Source of the DNA: Streptantibioticus ferralitis
GTDB taxonomy: Bacteria > Actinomycetota > Actinomycetes > Streptomycetales > Streptomycetaceae
Reading direction: 5' to 3'
DNA: 64,000 nucleotides
Assembly (NCBI RefSeq): GCF_029223525.1
Contig: NZ_JARHTQ010000007.1
Location: 186,001-250,000 of the forward strand
The notes under the pieces were generated by a model that was given only the letters and a program-made list of their open reading frames with translations, had not been told where the DNA came from and did no database searches. The position numbers and the translations under genes were made by a program. Positions 43,978-52,015 of this stretch are shown here, piece by piece (position 1 is the first letter of the stretch; each line of letters starts with the position of its first letter).

Positions 43978-44859
43978 GTGGACCAACGGGCAGTAGTAAC
44001 GGCGGGGACCGGGGGAATCGGCCTTGAGACCGCGATGGGGCTGGCAGCGCGCGGGCTCGCCGTCACCGTGGTCGGCCGCAACGCCGAGCGCGGCGCCCAC
44101 GCGGTCGAGCGGATCGCAGCGGTCGCAACCGGAGCCGAGCCGCGGTTCGTGGCAGCTGACCTCGCATCGCTCGACAACGTACGAGCGCTCGCCGAACAGC
44201 TCGCTGCCGAGGGGCCGCTGAAGGTTCTGGTCAACAACGTCGGTGCGATGTTCGCGGACCGGCAGCAGACCGTCGACGGAATCGAGGCGACGTTCGCCGT
44301 CAACCACCTGTCGCCGTACCTGCTGACCGAACTGCTGCTTGAGCAGCTCCGGGCCGCAGCGCCGAGCCGGATCGTGAACGTGACCTCCGGCTCGATCCGG
44401 GTCGCCAAGCGCACCTTCGACGCCGTCGAGCCACCGGGTGGCTACTACGGCTTCCACTGGTACGGCCGAGCCAAGCTCGCCAACCTCGCCTACACCCTGG
44501 ACCTGGCAGAGCGCCTGCGCAGCACCGGCATCTCGGTCTTCGCGGCTGACCCCGGCGGCGCCGCGACCGAGATGACCAATGACACCATGCGCTCACCCCA
44601 GATCGTCTCGCCGGGGCTGCGACTGCTGTGGCCGCTGGTCCGGCGGACCTTCGAACGCTCCACCTCCGGCCCCGCGTCCGTGGCCGCCCGGCCGTCTGTC
44701 TTCGCCGCCACCGATGTCTCACTCGACGGGCGGACCGGCCTGGTCATCGGGCCCCAAGCCCACCCCGTCCCGGCCTTTCGCGGGAGCACCGACACCCGGA
44801 CGGTCAACGACGTCCTCAGGCTCAGCCAGCAGTTGGCGCCCCTTGGTGAGACGTCGTGA
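43978..44859 (+). CDS. Short-chain dehydrogenase/reductase
   Basis: A 293-residue SDR of the retinol-dehydrogenase/WWOX-like subgroup. The cofactor loop is TAGTGGIG, NNVGA and VNVTSGS follow, and the catalytic Tyr162-x-x-x-Lys166 is in YGRAK. The NADP-type start VVGRN is present. GTG 43978 follows GGAGGG by 8 bases. The gene has two palindromes upstream that match a TetR operator pattern. It converges with an SRPBCC gene, 10 bases apart. Substrate unknown. Confidence 0.9.
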   Translation: MDQRAVVTAGTGGIGLETAMGLAARGLAVTVVGRNAERGAHAVERIAAVATGAEPRFVAADLASLDNVRALAEQLAAEGPLKVLVNNVGAMFADRQQTVDGIEATFAVNHLSPYLLTELLLEQLRAAAPSRIVNVTSGSIRVAKRTFDAVEPPGGYYGFHWYGRAKLANLAYTLDLAERLRSTGISVFAADPGGAATEMTNDTMRSPQIVSPGLRLLWPLVRRTFERSTSGPASVAARPSVFAATDVSLDGRTGLVIGPQAHPVPAFRGSTDTRTVNDVLRLSQQLAPLGETS

Positions 44860-44869
44860 TTCCTGCCTG

Positions 44870-45349
44870 CTAATCCACGCCGGGCGAACCCTCGCGCGCC
44901 TCAACGAGCTGGGCGAGGTTTGCCAGGGCCATGCGTGTGCCCGTCTCGCTGTCCGCGACGGGTACGTCGTCGGGAATTCCCTCGTGCACAATGAGCACAT
45001 CAGTGCCGCCGTCCACATCAGTGAGTGTGGTCGTCATCGTCATCACGCTGCGAAGTGCGGGATCCGCGCTCTCGAACTCAAGTACTTCGACCACCTGCTC
45101 GTTCGGCACAAGCTTCATGAAGTGGCCGTGAAACGTGTCCGTATGCGGGCCCGACTTGCCCGTGCCAACCGGCAAGTCGTAAGTGAGCGAGACGCGGAAT
45201 CTCCCACCTTCGCGGGGATCGAACTCGTGCACATGGCTGCTCATGCCGACCGGCACCCGCCATTTCGCGATCGCGTCCGCATCGAGGAGGGCTCGGTAGA
45301 CAGCCGGACGCGGGGCATTCACGTGCCGAGCAACTTGGGTCGAGTACAC
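44870..45349 (-). CDS. SRPBCC/AHSA1-family protein
   Basis: A 159-residue START-like protein. It begins STQVARHVNAPRPAVYRALL, AIAKWRVPVGMSSHVHEF, GRFRVSLTY, and ends GTRMALANLAQLVEA, the pattern of activator of Hsp90 ATPase homologue (AHSA1) proteins. These bind small hydrophobic molecules or act as stress proteins. GTG 45349 is used; a ribosome site is not obvious. It is monocistronic. Confidence 0.87.
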   Translation of the reverse strand: MYSTQVARHVNAPRPAVYRALLDADAIAKWRVPVGMSSHVHEFDPREGGRFRVSLTYDLPVGTGKSGPHTDTFHGHFMKLVPNEQVVEVLEFESADPALRSVMTMTTTLTDVDGGTDVLIVHEGIPDDVPVADSETGTRMALANLAQLVEAREGSPGVD

Positions 45350-45445
45350 GGAGCCAACGTAGCGCTCAATGCCCGTGCGCCTCTAGGTCGACCGTCTCCC
45401 TTCCCGCCACGAACCGCCCGTCAACTGATGGCGGGCGCCTCTCCG

Positions 45446-45479
45446 ACTCCCCCGGCCGTGTCACCACGGCCGGGGGAGT
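45446..45479. terminator. Strong hairpin next to a deletion boundary
   Basis: ACTCCCCCGGCCGTG and its exact complement form a 15-base stem round the loop TCAC. It sits between the start of the SRPBCC gene and a truncated peptidoglycan-binding gene, where no intact gene needs it. It is probably the terminator of a lost gene. Confidence 0.75.
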
Positions 45480-45664
45480 GGCGTGCACACTGCTGGCCTT
45501 GCGGCGGGCGACTGTCGGCCAATGCGTGGAGTCATGACGTCGATGAAATGTTCGAGTCCAGGACCGAGGCGGCCGTCAAGCAGTTTCAGTGGCGCGAAGG
45601 CCTGTCCCAGGAAGGGAAATTCGGCGTGCAGACCTGGGCGACTCTGTGCGGACGGTGGGAATGA
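45480..45664 (+). pseudogene. Peptidoglycan-binding protein, 3' fragment
   Basis: About 60 codons of a PG_binding_1-type domain remain, with LSANAWSHDVDEMFESRTEA, AVKQFQWREGLSQEGKFGVQ and TWATLCGRWE, then a stop. No start codon or signal peptide precedes it; the similarity begins exactly after the hairpin at 45446-45479. The next gene at 45740 encodes an intact secreted member of the same family, so this may be a decayed paralogue. Confidence 0.7.
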
Positions 45665-45739
45665 CGGCCTGCTATGACCGCAGCCATCGGCGCCCGGCGC
45701 GCCATGCTGACTGAGAATCAACACGAAGGAGCAGTCGCT

Positions 45740-46114
45740 GTGAATCGTCGATCTTCTCTTCGCGCAATGGTGGCGACCGTGGCCATGGTTGCGGGCACCG
45801 TGATCGTGGGCACCGGCCCTGCCCTGGCCCAGGGACGGCCTGTCGCCACGCGGCTCGCCCCGATGAGCAACTTCGGATGCGGTTACTACTACGGCAATGA
45901 GCTGACCGTCCAAGGAAACACCGGCGCCCGCGTCCTGCAGGTCCAGTGCCTTCTGTCCAAGTGGGACCTGATGGATTCCTCGCAGATCGATGGCGTGTTC
46001 GGACCGCAAACCCGCAATGCCGTCAAGGATTTCCAGGAGACCGTGGGCCTGCCTCAGGACGGGAGGGTGGACATCAAAACCTGGGCCAGACTGCGCTGCA
46101 AAGGGGGTTGCTGA
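45740..46114 (+). CDS. Secreted peptidoglycan-binding domain protein
   Basis: A 124-residue exported protein. The signal peptide runs MNRRSSLRAMVATVAMVAGT to a likely cleavage after PALA near 32. The mature part is one PG_binding_1 domain: RVLQVQCLLSKWDLMDSSQI, DGVFGPQTRNAVKDFQETVG, LPQDGRVDIKTWARL. Cysteines at either end may pair. It may bind the wall without catalytic activity. GTG 45740 has AAGGAG 8 bases upstream. Confidence 0.86.
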   Translation: MNRRSSLRAMVATVAMVAGTVIVGTGPALAQGRPVATRLAPMSNFGCGYYYGNELTVQGNTGARVLQVQCLLSKWDLMDSSQIDGVFGPQTRNAVKDFQETVGLPQDGRVDIKTWARLRCKGGC

Positions 46115-46204
46115 CGAAGGTTCCCGCCGGACGCCCTGACGACGCGCACCGAGAGCGGCTGCATTCCATGGAGCTTCCACGGATGGAGCGCTGTCCCGGT
46201 GGCC

Positions 46205-46247
46205 ATGGCCCGCAGCTCCAGGCCGCTTACCTGGAGCTGCGGGGCCA
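46205..46247 (+). terminator. Hairpin terminator after peptidoglycan-binding gene
   Basis: ATGGCCCGCAGCTCCAGG pairs with CCTGGAGCTGCGGGGCCAT, with a single bulged G and a 7-base loop. It lies about 90 bases after the stop at 46114. Confidence 0.72.
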
Positions 46248-46513
46248 TGCGTGATGCGCGCGCCTCGTCGGCCGAGCGTGGCGCGTCCATGGCCAGATCG
46301 TCGGATTCGCCGCAACCTTGACCGGGAACTCCAGACGTAGCCGGCCCTCCCGTTCGCCCCTCCTGTGCGCAAGTCGACCGAGTTATCGGTATGCGCAGAG
46401 AAGTTTGATTCGGCTCACCCTTCAGAGGTAAGCGCGTCCCGTTTGGGGGATGTCGTGCGTGTCGTCTGCCATCCAGGGGATTTGTCCGGGTGGACACCCT
46501 GGGGAGGTCGCGC

Positions 46514-46975
46514 ATGTTCAGCGCCGTCACCACCGGCCGCCACGCGGCCGGCAGTGGTGTGCGCGCTGCGCTGCTGGTCGCCCTACTGGCGTTCCTGATC
46601 ACGACGTTCACCCCCGCCTTCGCCAGTGTGCCGCCGCCCGCTACCGGCAACTGCGCTGCCCTGCACCTTCCGCAGGCGTCGCCGCCGACGGTCGACGACG
46701 ATGATGAGGACGACTGCGGGACCCCGCAGGCCGTCGCGTTGCCGGGCGGCGACCGCGGTGTGCACCGCGACGCACCTCATCACGGCGGAGGCCATAGGGC
46801 GTGCATCGTCTCGACCTGCCATGAACGGTCCCGCCTGGCGGTGTTCGGCTCGGACCACATCGTGCGCGATGGCCTTGCCTGTGTCACTGCCCCTGGCGCC
46901 CGAGGCCGCGCGCCCGCCTCCGCGCACCACGCTTCCGGAGGTCAACTCCCGCAGAACGTCGTCCTGCGCTGCTGA
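46514..46975 (+). CDS. Putative secreted protein of unknown family
   Basis: A 153-residue protein with a signal peptide (RAALLVALLAFLITTFTPAF, cleaved near FAS at 39). The mature part is acidic first (TVDDDDEDDC), then His/Gly-rich, with at least five cysteines, and then Ala/Pro-rich to the end, with no recognised domain. GGAGG lies 7 bases before the ATG. The mature part has ordinary actinobacterial codon use. It is adjacent to a small gene of 90 residues. Confidence 0.55.
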   Translation: MFSAVTTGRHAAGSGVRAALLVALLAFLITTFTPAFASVPPPATGNCAALHLPQASPPTVDDDDEDDCGTPQAVALPGGDRGVHRDAPHHGGGHRACIVSTCHERSRLAVFGSDHIVRDGLACVTAPGARGRAPASAHHASGGQLPQNVVLRC

Positions 46976-47080
46976 CCGGCGCGGCCGGATCGCTGCCCCT
47001 ACGCCCTACTCGGGCGCGGGGGGCAGCGGCACGGCCTGAGCGCGCTTCCCGCAACCGGTCCACACCGCAGGAGATTCGCC

Positions 47081-47353
47081 ATGCCCTTCGACATCTATGC
47101 CGCTATCGCCGCTTGGGTTCGTGCCGAAGCCATCCGGCAGCCCCTCCCCCCGACGCCCTCGCCCGAACCGGCCGTCCCGGTCGAACCGGCTTCCCCGGCT
47201 GGCGCCGACGACGCCCCGACGGCCATCCAACCGCCGCCCGATGCGGACCGTCTGACACGGCGTTGTCAGCTGGCCCGCCTGATCCATGGAATGGCATCCG
47301 CCCTCCGCCGAAGTGCCGTGGCCGTGACCGCGGGACGGCGCCGGAAACGCTGA
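47081..47353 (+). CDS. Small hypothetical protein
   Basis: A 90-residue protein: an N-terminal helix MPFDIYAAIAAWVRAEAIRQ, a Pro/Ala-rich middle and a basic C-terminal helix (RRCQLARLIHGMASALRRSA). No signal peptide. AGGAG lies 7 bases before the ATG and a perfect 12-base-stem terminator follows, which supports a real transcription unit. The function is unknown. Confidence 0.6.
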   Translation: MPFDIYAAIAAWVRAEAIRQPLPPTPSPEPAVPVEPASPAGADDAPTAIQPPPDADRLTRRCQLARLIHGMASALRRSAVAVTAGRRRKR

Positions 47354-47365
47354 CGGCTGTTCGCA

Positions 47366-47396
47366 GGGCGGTGCGCCACCGTGGGGCGCACCGCCC
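47366..47396 (+). terminator. Hairpin terminator after small gene
   Basis: A perfect 12-base stem, GGGCGGTGCGCC with GGCGCACCGCCC, closes a 7-base loop. It starts 12 bases after the stop. Confidence 0.85.
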
Positions 47397-47787
47397 GGAC
47401 CGGACGTGAGCCGGATCCGGCTTCCGGTGCGTACGGTGAAGTGGCGGCGCCGTACGCAGGCCGGCCGAACCCCGTCGGCGCATGGCCTGACTTGTCTCCC
47501 CGCATCGATCCAACTTCTCGAGCCGGGCCGCACATCAGCGGATCAAGCGGCCGATGACGGCGCGTTAGTATTCGGACCTCTGTGACGTTGATCACCGGCA
47601 TGCCGTCTGGGTGTGGGCAACTGCCCGTATTTGATCGCTTCCGCCTGCACAGCAGTTGTGGTGTGCCAGAAAAAGACCGGCACAGGAACTTCACAGGGCT
47701 TTACGATCACGGCTTGCTGCACCGCGAGCCTCCCCCCACCACCGCGACGGCCTCTCATTCTGCCTTTCTGACCCAGAAAGAGGTCTC
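47397..47787. other. Promoter-containing stretch before secreted protein gene
   Basis: About 390 bases without a gene I can support. The right-hand end should hold the promoter of the secreted protein gene at 47788. No clear box was picked. Confidence 0.4.
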
Positions 47788-48438
47788 ATGAAGTTTCGAC
47801 GCGCTTTGATCACGGTCGCAACGACCGCAGCCATCGCCCCCGCCGCGCTGCTGACCGCCCCGTCGGCCTTCGCCGCCAGCGTCGCGCCCTCAGCCAACGC
47901 CAACATCGTGCCGTCGGCCCCGTCCGCCGCGCACCCGGCAGCGACGTCGTCGGCGTCCGGCCTGTGCATGACCGGGAACCCGAAGTACAAGCCTGTCCTG
48001 CACACCGCGATCAGCGGTCTGCCCAACAAGGTTGCCGCGGGCAGTGGTTGGCACGATTTCACGCTGACCATTGACAACCCGTCGCAGACCAAGGTCTCGA
48101 ACGTTCACCTGTTCGCGGGTGTCAGCTCAACCGATGTCGGTTTCAAGGCGTTCCCGACCAGCCAGGTCTCGCTGCAGGCCTACTTCCCGAAGACCAAGCG
48201 GTGGGAGGACGTCACGGACACCGCCGGGCATACGGATGGCTACTTCGGCTGGGGCTGGCTGAACCCGCACGGCCACATCAACGTGCCGATGCGTATCAAC
48301 GTCAAGAAGAACGCCCCGATCGGCAAGGGCATGGCTCTCGGCGCCGGGTTCTACGTAGATGCGACGCACAAGTGCACGGCGATCACTGCCGCTACCTACA
48401 AGATCCAGATTGCCGCTCCGGGTCGCCACACCCGCTGA
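47788..48438 (+). CDS. Secreted protein of unknown function
   Basis: A 216-residue exported protein. The signal peptide MKFRRALITVATTAAIAPAA is cleaved near AFA-A at about 30. The mature protein has an Ala/Ser-rich start, then a beta-rich domain: PVLHTAISGLPNKVAAGSGW, HDFTLTIDNPSQTKVSNVHL, FKAFPTSQVSLQAYFPKTKR and WGWLNPHGHINVPMRINVKK. This resembles an Ig-like or fibronectin-type fold, with two Cys likely paired. The family is not named. AGAGG precedes the ATG. A hairpin follows the stop. Confidence 0.75.
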   Translation: MKFRRALITVATTAAIAPAALLTAPSAFAASVAPSANANIVPSAPSAAHPAATSSASGLCMTGNPKYKPVLHTAISGLPNKVAAGSGWHDFTLTIDNPSQTKVSNVHLFAGVSSTDVGFKAFPTSQVSLQAYFPKTKRWEDVTDTAGHTDGYFGWGWLNPHGHINVPMRINVKKNAPIGKGMALGAGFYVDATHKCTAITAATYKIQIAAPGRHTR

Positions 48439-48456
48439 CCCAGCACACAGAAGTAG

Positions 48457-48485
48457 GGCCCGCACCCCGCCAGGGCGTGCGGGCC
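48457..48485 (+). terminator. Hairpin terminator after secreted protein
   Basis: GGCCCGCAC and GTGCGGGCC form a 9-base stem around an 11-base loop, 19 bases after the stop. Confidence 0.75.
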
Positions 48486-48609
48486 GCTACCGCGTCTGTC
48501 GCCCTCTGGCGCATATCGGCACCCAGCGATCCTCGATGTGTACGTCAGTCGACGAAGGGCAGGCGCGCCCCTGTCAACCGAAGGCATCGTCAAGATGTGC
48601 AGGCATGAC

Positions 48610-48738
48610 GTGGGTGCCGAGGGCAAGGCCCGACACACCAAGGACCAGGTCCAGGGCAAGACGAAGGAAACCGTCGGCCGGGTGGCCGCCACACTCTTGC
48701 GTCGGCCACCCGGCCGTCTTCCCCGCGCCCGACGATGA
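48610..48738 (+). pseudogene. CsbD-family stress protein, 5' fragment
   Basis: About 25 residues (GAEGKARHTKDQVQGKTKET, VGRVA) match the start of CsbD-like small stress proteins. The rest of the roughly 55-residue family is missing: the frame runs on into Arg/Pro-rich residues and stops at 48738, near the end of a convergent DUF6131 gene. Confidence 0.65.
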
Positions 48739-48747
48739 GAGATCGGA

Positions 48748-48903
48748 CTACCAATAGTGTCGTCGGCCGCCGACCGAGTGCCCGACCGCTCCCAGGATCC
48801 ACAGGATCGCGCCGAGCACGAGCGCGATGAATCCGATCGTCCACAGAATGGCGATCTTGAGCAGGAACCCGACGATCAGCAAGATGATGCCCAGGATGAT
48901 CAC
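48748..48903 (-). CDS. DUF6131-type small membrane protein
   Basis: A 51-residue protein with two closely spaced membrane helices: IILGIILLIVGFLLKIAIL and WTIGFIALVLGAILWILGAV, then HSVGGRRHYW. The GGRRHYW ending is typical of what I know as DUF6131. GTG 48903 has GGAGG 6 bases upstream. It ends 9 bases from the stop of the CsbD remnant. Confidence 0.85.
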   Translation of the reverse strand: MIILGIILLIVGFLLKIAILWTIGFIALVLGAILWILGAVGHSVGGRRHYW

Positions 48904-49117
48904 GGCGTTCCTCCGATCTGGCGGAAACGCTCCCCTTCCACGATGATCCCGGGCACCCCTGCGGCGACCTGGCGCCCACCGAGACTCATTCGTCAAGCTC
49001 AGACGGCCTGTCGGTACCGAAGGAGGTGCCGCCGAGCCGGTCCGCCCGGCGTATGTCCGCGTCGGCGACCCGGACGGCGCGGTCGTTCCTGGGGGAGGAG
49101 TGGCCTTCGCTTCGCCC

Positions 49118-49240
49118 ACGGAGAGATGACTCGGGCCGAACTGGCCCGCCGCATCAGCGTGACCCTCCAGACCGAGACCGTCATCGCCATCGAACAGGGC
49201 CGCTGCTACTCGCCCTCGTTGGAGATGGACTTCCGCGGCC
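49118..49240 (+). pseudogene. XRE-type regulator remnant
   Basis: About 35 residues resemble short helix-turn-helix regulators: GEMTRAELARRISVTLQTET, VIAIEQGRCYSPSLEM. Two small in-frame insertions (an extra ET and a C) spoil the normal RQT-VIAIEQGRYSPSLEM spacing, and the rest of the protein is missing at both ends. It is not functional. Confidence 0.6.
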
Positions 49241-49852
49241 TTCCGTGTACTGACTCGGTTTCAGCACGATACCGCACGAGCGTGCCGCCGGTGGCTCGCT
49301 TTTCATTTACTGTGCCAGCTGGCGAAGCAGCTTTTACTGAAAGTGCAATTCCTGGCCCATGGTTGGTCAATTCGGAATAATCCCGTCCGGTATGTTCGTT
49401 GGTCAAGGAACTCTCGGTTTCGGTCGTGCGGAGCGCTTCGACGGAAAACGGGAGGTCGCCACTCTGGTTGCCGTCCACCGGTTCCCGTGCGCACCCGGGT
49501 GGCATTCGCTGTAACCGCTCGGGTCGGCGTGAACGACTGTTCGACGATTTGCGGCTGGTCTTTGCGAAAAACCTGGTGGCCGTCCCCGGCGAGTCTGTGC
49601 AAGTGGTGACGGGCGGCTCCGGTTCCGGAAGTCTGCGGCATTCGATTTCCGGTGGAACTTATCCCCAAAACCGCAAGTGAACGCCGTGATCCCATTCGAA
49701 TAGCACACATGCGCGCGCAGTGCGGGGTCAGGGTAGCGACTCCTAGGTGGTGCGGCCAAACGAAAATAATGACCGAAATCGGCGTTAGCGGGAGAAACGA
49801 CTGCCGTGACATGGTTATGAAAAGCAGCAGCTCCGGCCCGAAGGGAACCGAG
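49241..49852. promoter_or_regulatory. AT-richer leader region before exporter operon
   Basis: About 610 bases of lower GC than the surroundings, which is a common sign of promoter DNA or recently gained DNA in Streptomyces. No clear precursor gene was found. Short frames, for example 49392-49514 (MFVGQGTLGFGRAERF) and 49530-49610 (a Cys/Trp-rich stretch), lack ribosome sites and are left unannotated. The region is the natural place for a precursor peptide gene if this operon has one. Confidence 0.45.
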
Positions 49853-50614
49853 ATGGGGAAGTGGGATTCGACGCGGGTGGGTGAGAAGCGGACGGGTGCG
49901 CCGGATGTGGTCGTGGTGACGATTCCGTCGGCTCTTCCTGACGTTCCGGTGGCCGGGATGCTCCCGCCCCCGGGCAGTGTGGTGGTGTATGTCGGTGACA
50001 GTGACGCCCCCCTGTGGCAGCAGTTGCGCGCGGCAGCACTACGCGGCGACTGGCGGCGCATGACCGAGACGGTGGCCCCCGCGGTCGCGGATGCGGGCAC
50101 AGCGCTCATCGCGGGCTCGCGCTACTTCGATGTGCGCTGCGCGGGGCGGGTGCTTCAGCACGACGTCGCCTTGCCGAAGGGAGTGCCGTTCCGGACGCTT
50201 TCGTTCGCCTATACCGGCGGTCCGTTCTCGGAGGACGACCTGGAGATCGTGGAACACTCCGGCCAGGTTGCCGAGTATGTCGCCACGAGCTACGTGATCG
50301 TCCGCCGTGCGCCCGAGCTGACCGAGGTGGAGCGGCAGCTGCTTGACGCCGTCGGCCCGGACCAGTTGACCATCCGGCTGGCCCACGACGAGCCCTGTGG
50401 CAACATCACCACGTTCGACGTGGTGTGCGAGGCGGTCGGACGGGCGGCAAGGGAAGCGGTCGCGGCGAAGCACGCGCGGGCCGGAGTGGCCAGCGCCGAG
50501 GCGTTGCCGTCCTTGTCGCAGGAGGCGATCGGTGAGATCGTCGGTCGGCCTGGTGAGCCGGCAGCCTCCATGACCAGGCTGCTGGCGCTGCGTCAGCAGC
50601 TGTCCGCTCGCTAG
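49853..50614 (+). CDS. Unrecognised protein, first gene of HTTM/ABC operon
   Basis: A 253-residue soluble protein without signal peptide or membrane helix. Parts are VVVVTIPSALPDVPVAGMLP, LWQQLRAAALRGDWRRMTET, FRTLSFAYTGGPFSEDDLEI, ELTEVERQLLDAVGPDQLTI, and DEPCGNITTFDVVCEAV. It looks alpha/beta with a helical C-terminal third. It matches no family I can name. ATG 49853 follows AAGGGA; upstream in-frame starts exist. It is 12 bases from the next gene and probably co-transcribed. A role in making or recognising the exported molecule is a guess. Confidence 0.7.
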   Translation: MGKWDSTRVGEKRTGAPDVVVVTIPSALPDVPVAGMLPPPGSVVVYVGDSDAPLWQQLRAAALRGDWRRMTETVAPAVADAGTALIAGSRYFDVRCAGRVLQHDVALPKGVPFRTLSFAYTGGPFSEDDLEIVEHSGQVAEYVATSYVIVRRAPELTEVERQLLDAVGPDQLTIRLAHDEPCGNITTFDVVCEAVGRAAREAVAAKHARAGVASAEALPSLSQEAIGEIVGRPGEPAASMTRLLALRQQLSAR

Positions 50615-50625
50615 CGGACTCGGCC

Positions 50626-51237
50626 GTGGGACCCGTACTCGTGGCCATCGTGCTGGTGGCATGGGTGGCTTGCACCGTATTGGCGTCACTGCCCAAGATC
50701 GGCAAGGTGGTCCGGGCACGGATTCCCGCCTGGTTCTCCCCGCTGCTTCCGTCCTGGACCTTCTTCGCACCGAGCCCGGCGACGAAGGACCGGACGCTCC
50801 TCTACCGCGACCTGCTGCACAACGGAGTGGGGCCGCTGAGAGAGGTGTGGCCGCAGGGAGTACCAGGGGGCCGAGCTGCGAAGGCTGTGGCCGACGAGTC
50901 CTCGCATCTGCTGGAGATGGTGATCTCGGCCCATGATGACGACGACGGCAGCAGGACCGACCGGTCCAAGGATGCCGAACTCATGATGAGCACGGCCTAT
51001 CTGCTGCTGCTGGGCCGGGCGGTGGCGGCCGAGCATGATGTGTCCGCCGTGGGTGTCCAGTTCGTCATCGCCCTGACCAGCTTGCGTGGCGAGCAGCCGC
51101 AGGTCCTCTTCATCTCCGCCGCACATCAGTTGGAACCGAGACAGGGCGCTCGGCCGCAGCCTGACGACAGCTCAGTAGCCGGGGTGCCGCCGAGCCCGAA
51201 CGTGCCGAACATGGGGGTGCGGGCTCATGCTGGGTGA
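50626..51237 (+). CDS. SdpA-like/DUF5819-like membrane protein
   Basis: A 203-residue protein anchored by one N-terminal helix (VLVAIVLVAWVACTVLASL). Next comes WFSPLLPSWTFFAPSPATKD, then RTLLYRDLLHNGVGPLREVW. The W-x-FFAPxP motif followed by LLYRD is shared by small proteins found beside HTTM proteins, in the same genomic position as SdpA next to SdpB. A soluble helical part outside or inside the membrane follows. The tail from about 175 is Pro/Arg-rich and may be unstructured. It overlaps the HTTM gene by 11 bases. The naming is tentative. Confidence 0.6.
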   Translation: MGPVLVAIVLVAWVACTVLASLPKIGKVVRARIPAWFSPLLPSWTFFAPSPATKDRTLLYRDLLHNGVGPLREVWPQGVPGGRAAKAVADESSHLLEMVISAHDDDDGSRTDRSKDAELMMSTAYLLLLGRAVAAEHDVSAVGVQFVIALTSLRGEQPQVLFISAAHQLEPRQGARPQPDDSSVAGVPPSPNVPNMGVRAHAG

Positions 51238-52009
51238 GATCGAGGCCGGGCAGGCGATCCTCGGTATCGGCGGAGTCGGGTTGGGCGTTGCGGCCGCCAG
51301 GGATCTGCGCCATCGCGCCGAGTTCGGCCCCGGCGGCGTACTGTCCTGGGCGGTGATCGGCGTGTCCCGGGCATGGCCGCTGCGGTCGCTGCTCGCCTGG
51401 GAGCGGTATCGGGTTGTCCTGGTGCTGCAGTGCGTAGCCGGGCTGGCCGCCCCGGTGGCAGCGGTGACGACCAGGGCGGGGGCCGCCGCCCTGGCGTGTG
51501 CGCTGGCGGCCGCCGCGCTCCTGACCTTGCAGCGCAGCGGATACGGTACGGACGGCTCCGACCAGATGTTCGCTCTCGGGATGGTGGCCGCAGCGGTCAC
51601 CTTGACGCTGGGCGGCCTGTACGGGCGGCTGTTCCTCGCCTTCCTGGCCACCCAACTGCTCTTGAGCTACGTGATCGCCGGAGTCGCGAAACTGGCCTCA
51701 TCCACCTGGCGGGACGGCAGTTGCCTCGCCAAGATCCTGACCACCGCATCCTACGGCTCGCCGCGCGTCGCGGCCCTGCTGGCCGCACGACCGGTCCTGG
51801 CGCTGGCGCTGGCCTGGGGTGTGATGGTGTTGGAGAGCGCCTTCTGGCTGGTGGTGCTCGTGCCGAGAGGGCTGATGTGGTGTCTTCTCGCCGCCGCCGC
51901 CGCGATGCATCTCGGCATCGCCTGCGTCATGGGACTGCGGACCTTCCTCTTCGCCTTCGTCGGCGCCTATCCGGCGCTTGTCTTCACCATCGCGTCGGTC
52001 ATGGGGTGA
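51227..52009 (+). CDS. HTTM-domain (SdpB-like) integral membrane protein
   Basis: A 260-residue protein with about seven membrane helices. The HTTM hallmarks are ATQLLLSYVIAGVAKLASS, then TWRDGSCLAKILTTASYG, which set the conserved G-x-x-K-x-x-x-x-x-W-x-D-G pattern. HTTM proteins include SdpB, needed to mature the Bacillus sporulation-delaying peptide, and vitamin K-dependent gamma-carboxylase relatives. The ATG lies inside the end of the gene upstream, so translation is coupled. The role here is unknown, but the operon makes peptide maturation plausible. Confidence 0.75.
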   Translation: MLGEIEAGQAILGIGGVGLGVAAARDLRHRAEFGPGGVLSWAVIGVSRAWPLRSLLAWERYRVVLVLQCVAGLAAPVAAVTTRAGAAALACALAAAALLTLQRSGYGTDGSDQMFALGMVAAAVTLTLGGLYGRLFLAFLATQLLLSYVIAGVAKLASSTWRDGSCLAKILTTASYGSPRVAALLAARPVLALALAWGVMVLESAFWLVVLVPRGLMWCLLAAAAAMHLGIACVMGLRTFLFAFVGAYPALVFTIASVMG

Positions 52010-52015
52010 CGGCGG

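Noticed and set aside
44579-45664. 361-codon ORF joining the SDR end to a peptidoglycan-binding tail
   Set aside because: The middle is antisense of the SRPBCC gene. Only the last 60 codons match a real family, so they were called as a remnant.
49392-49514. Short ORF as a precursor peptide for the HTTM operon
   Set aside because: No ribosome site and no leader or core features; codon use is unlike the neighbours. Left as a possibility to check.
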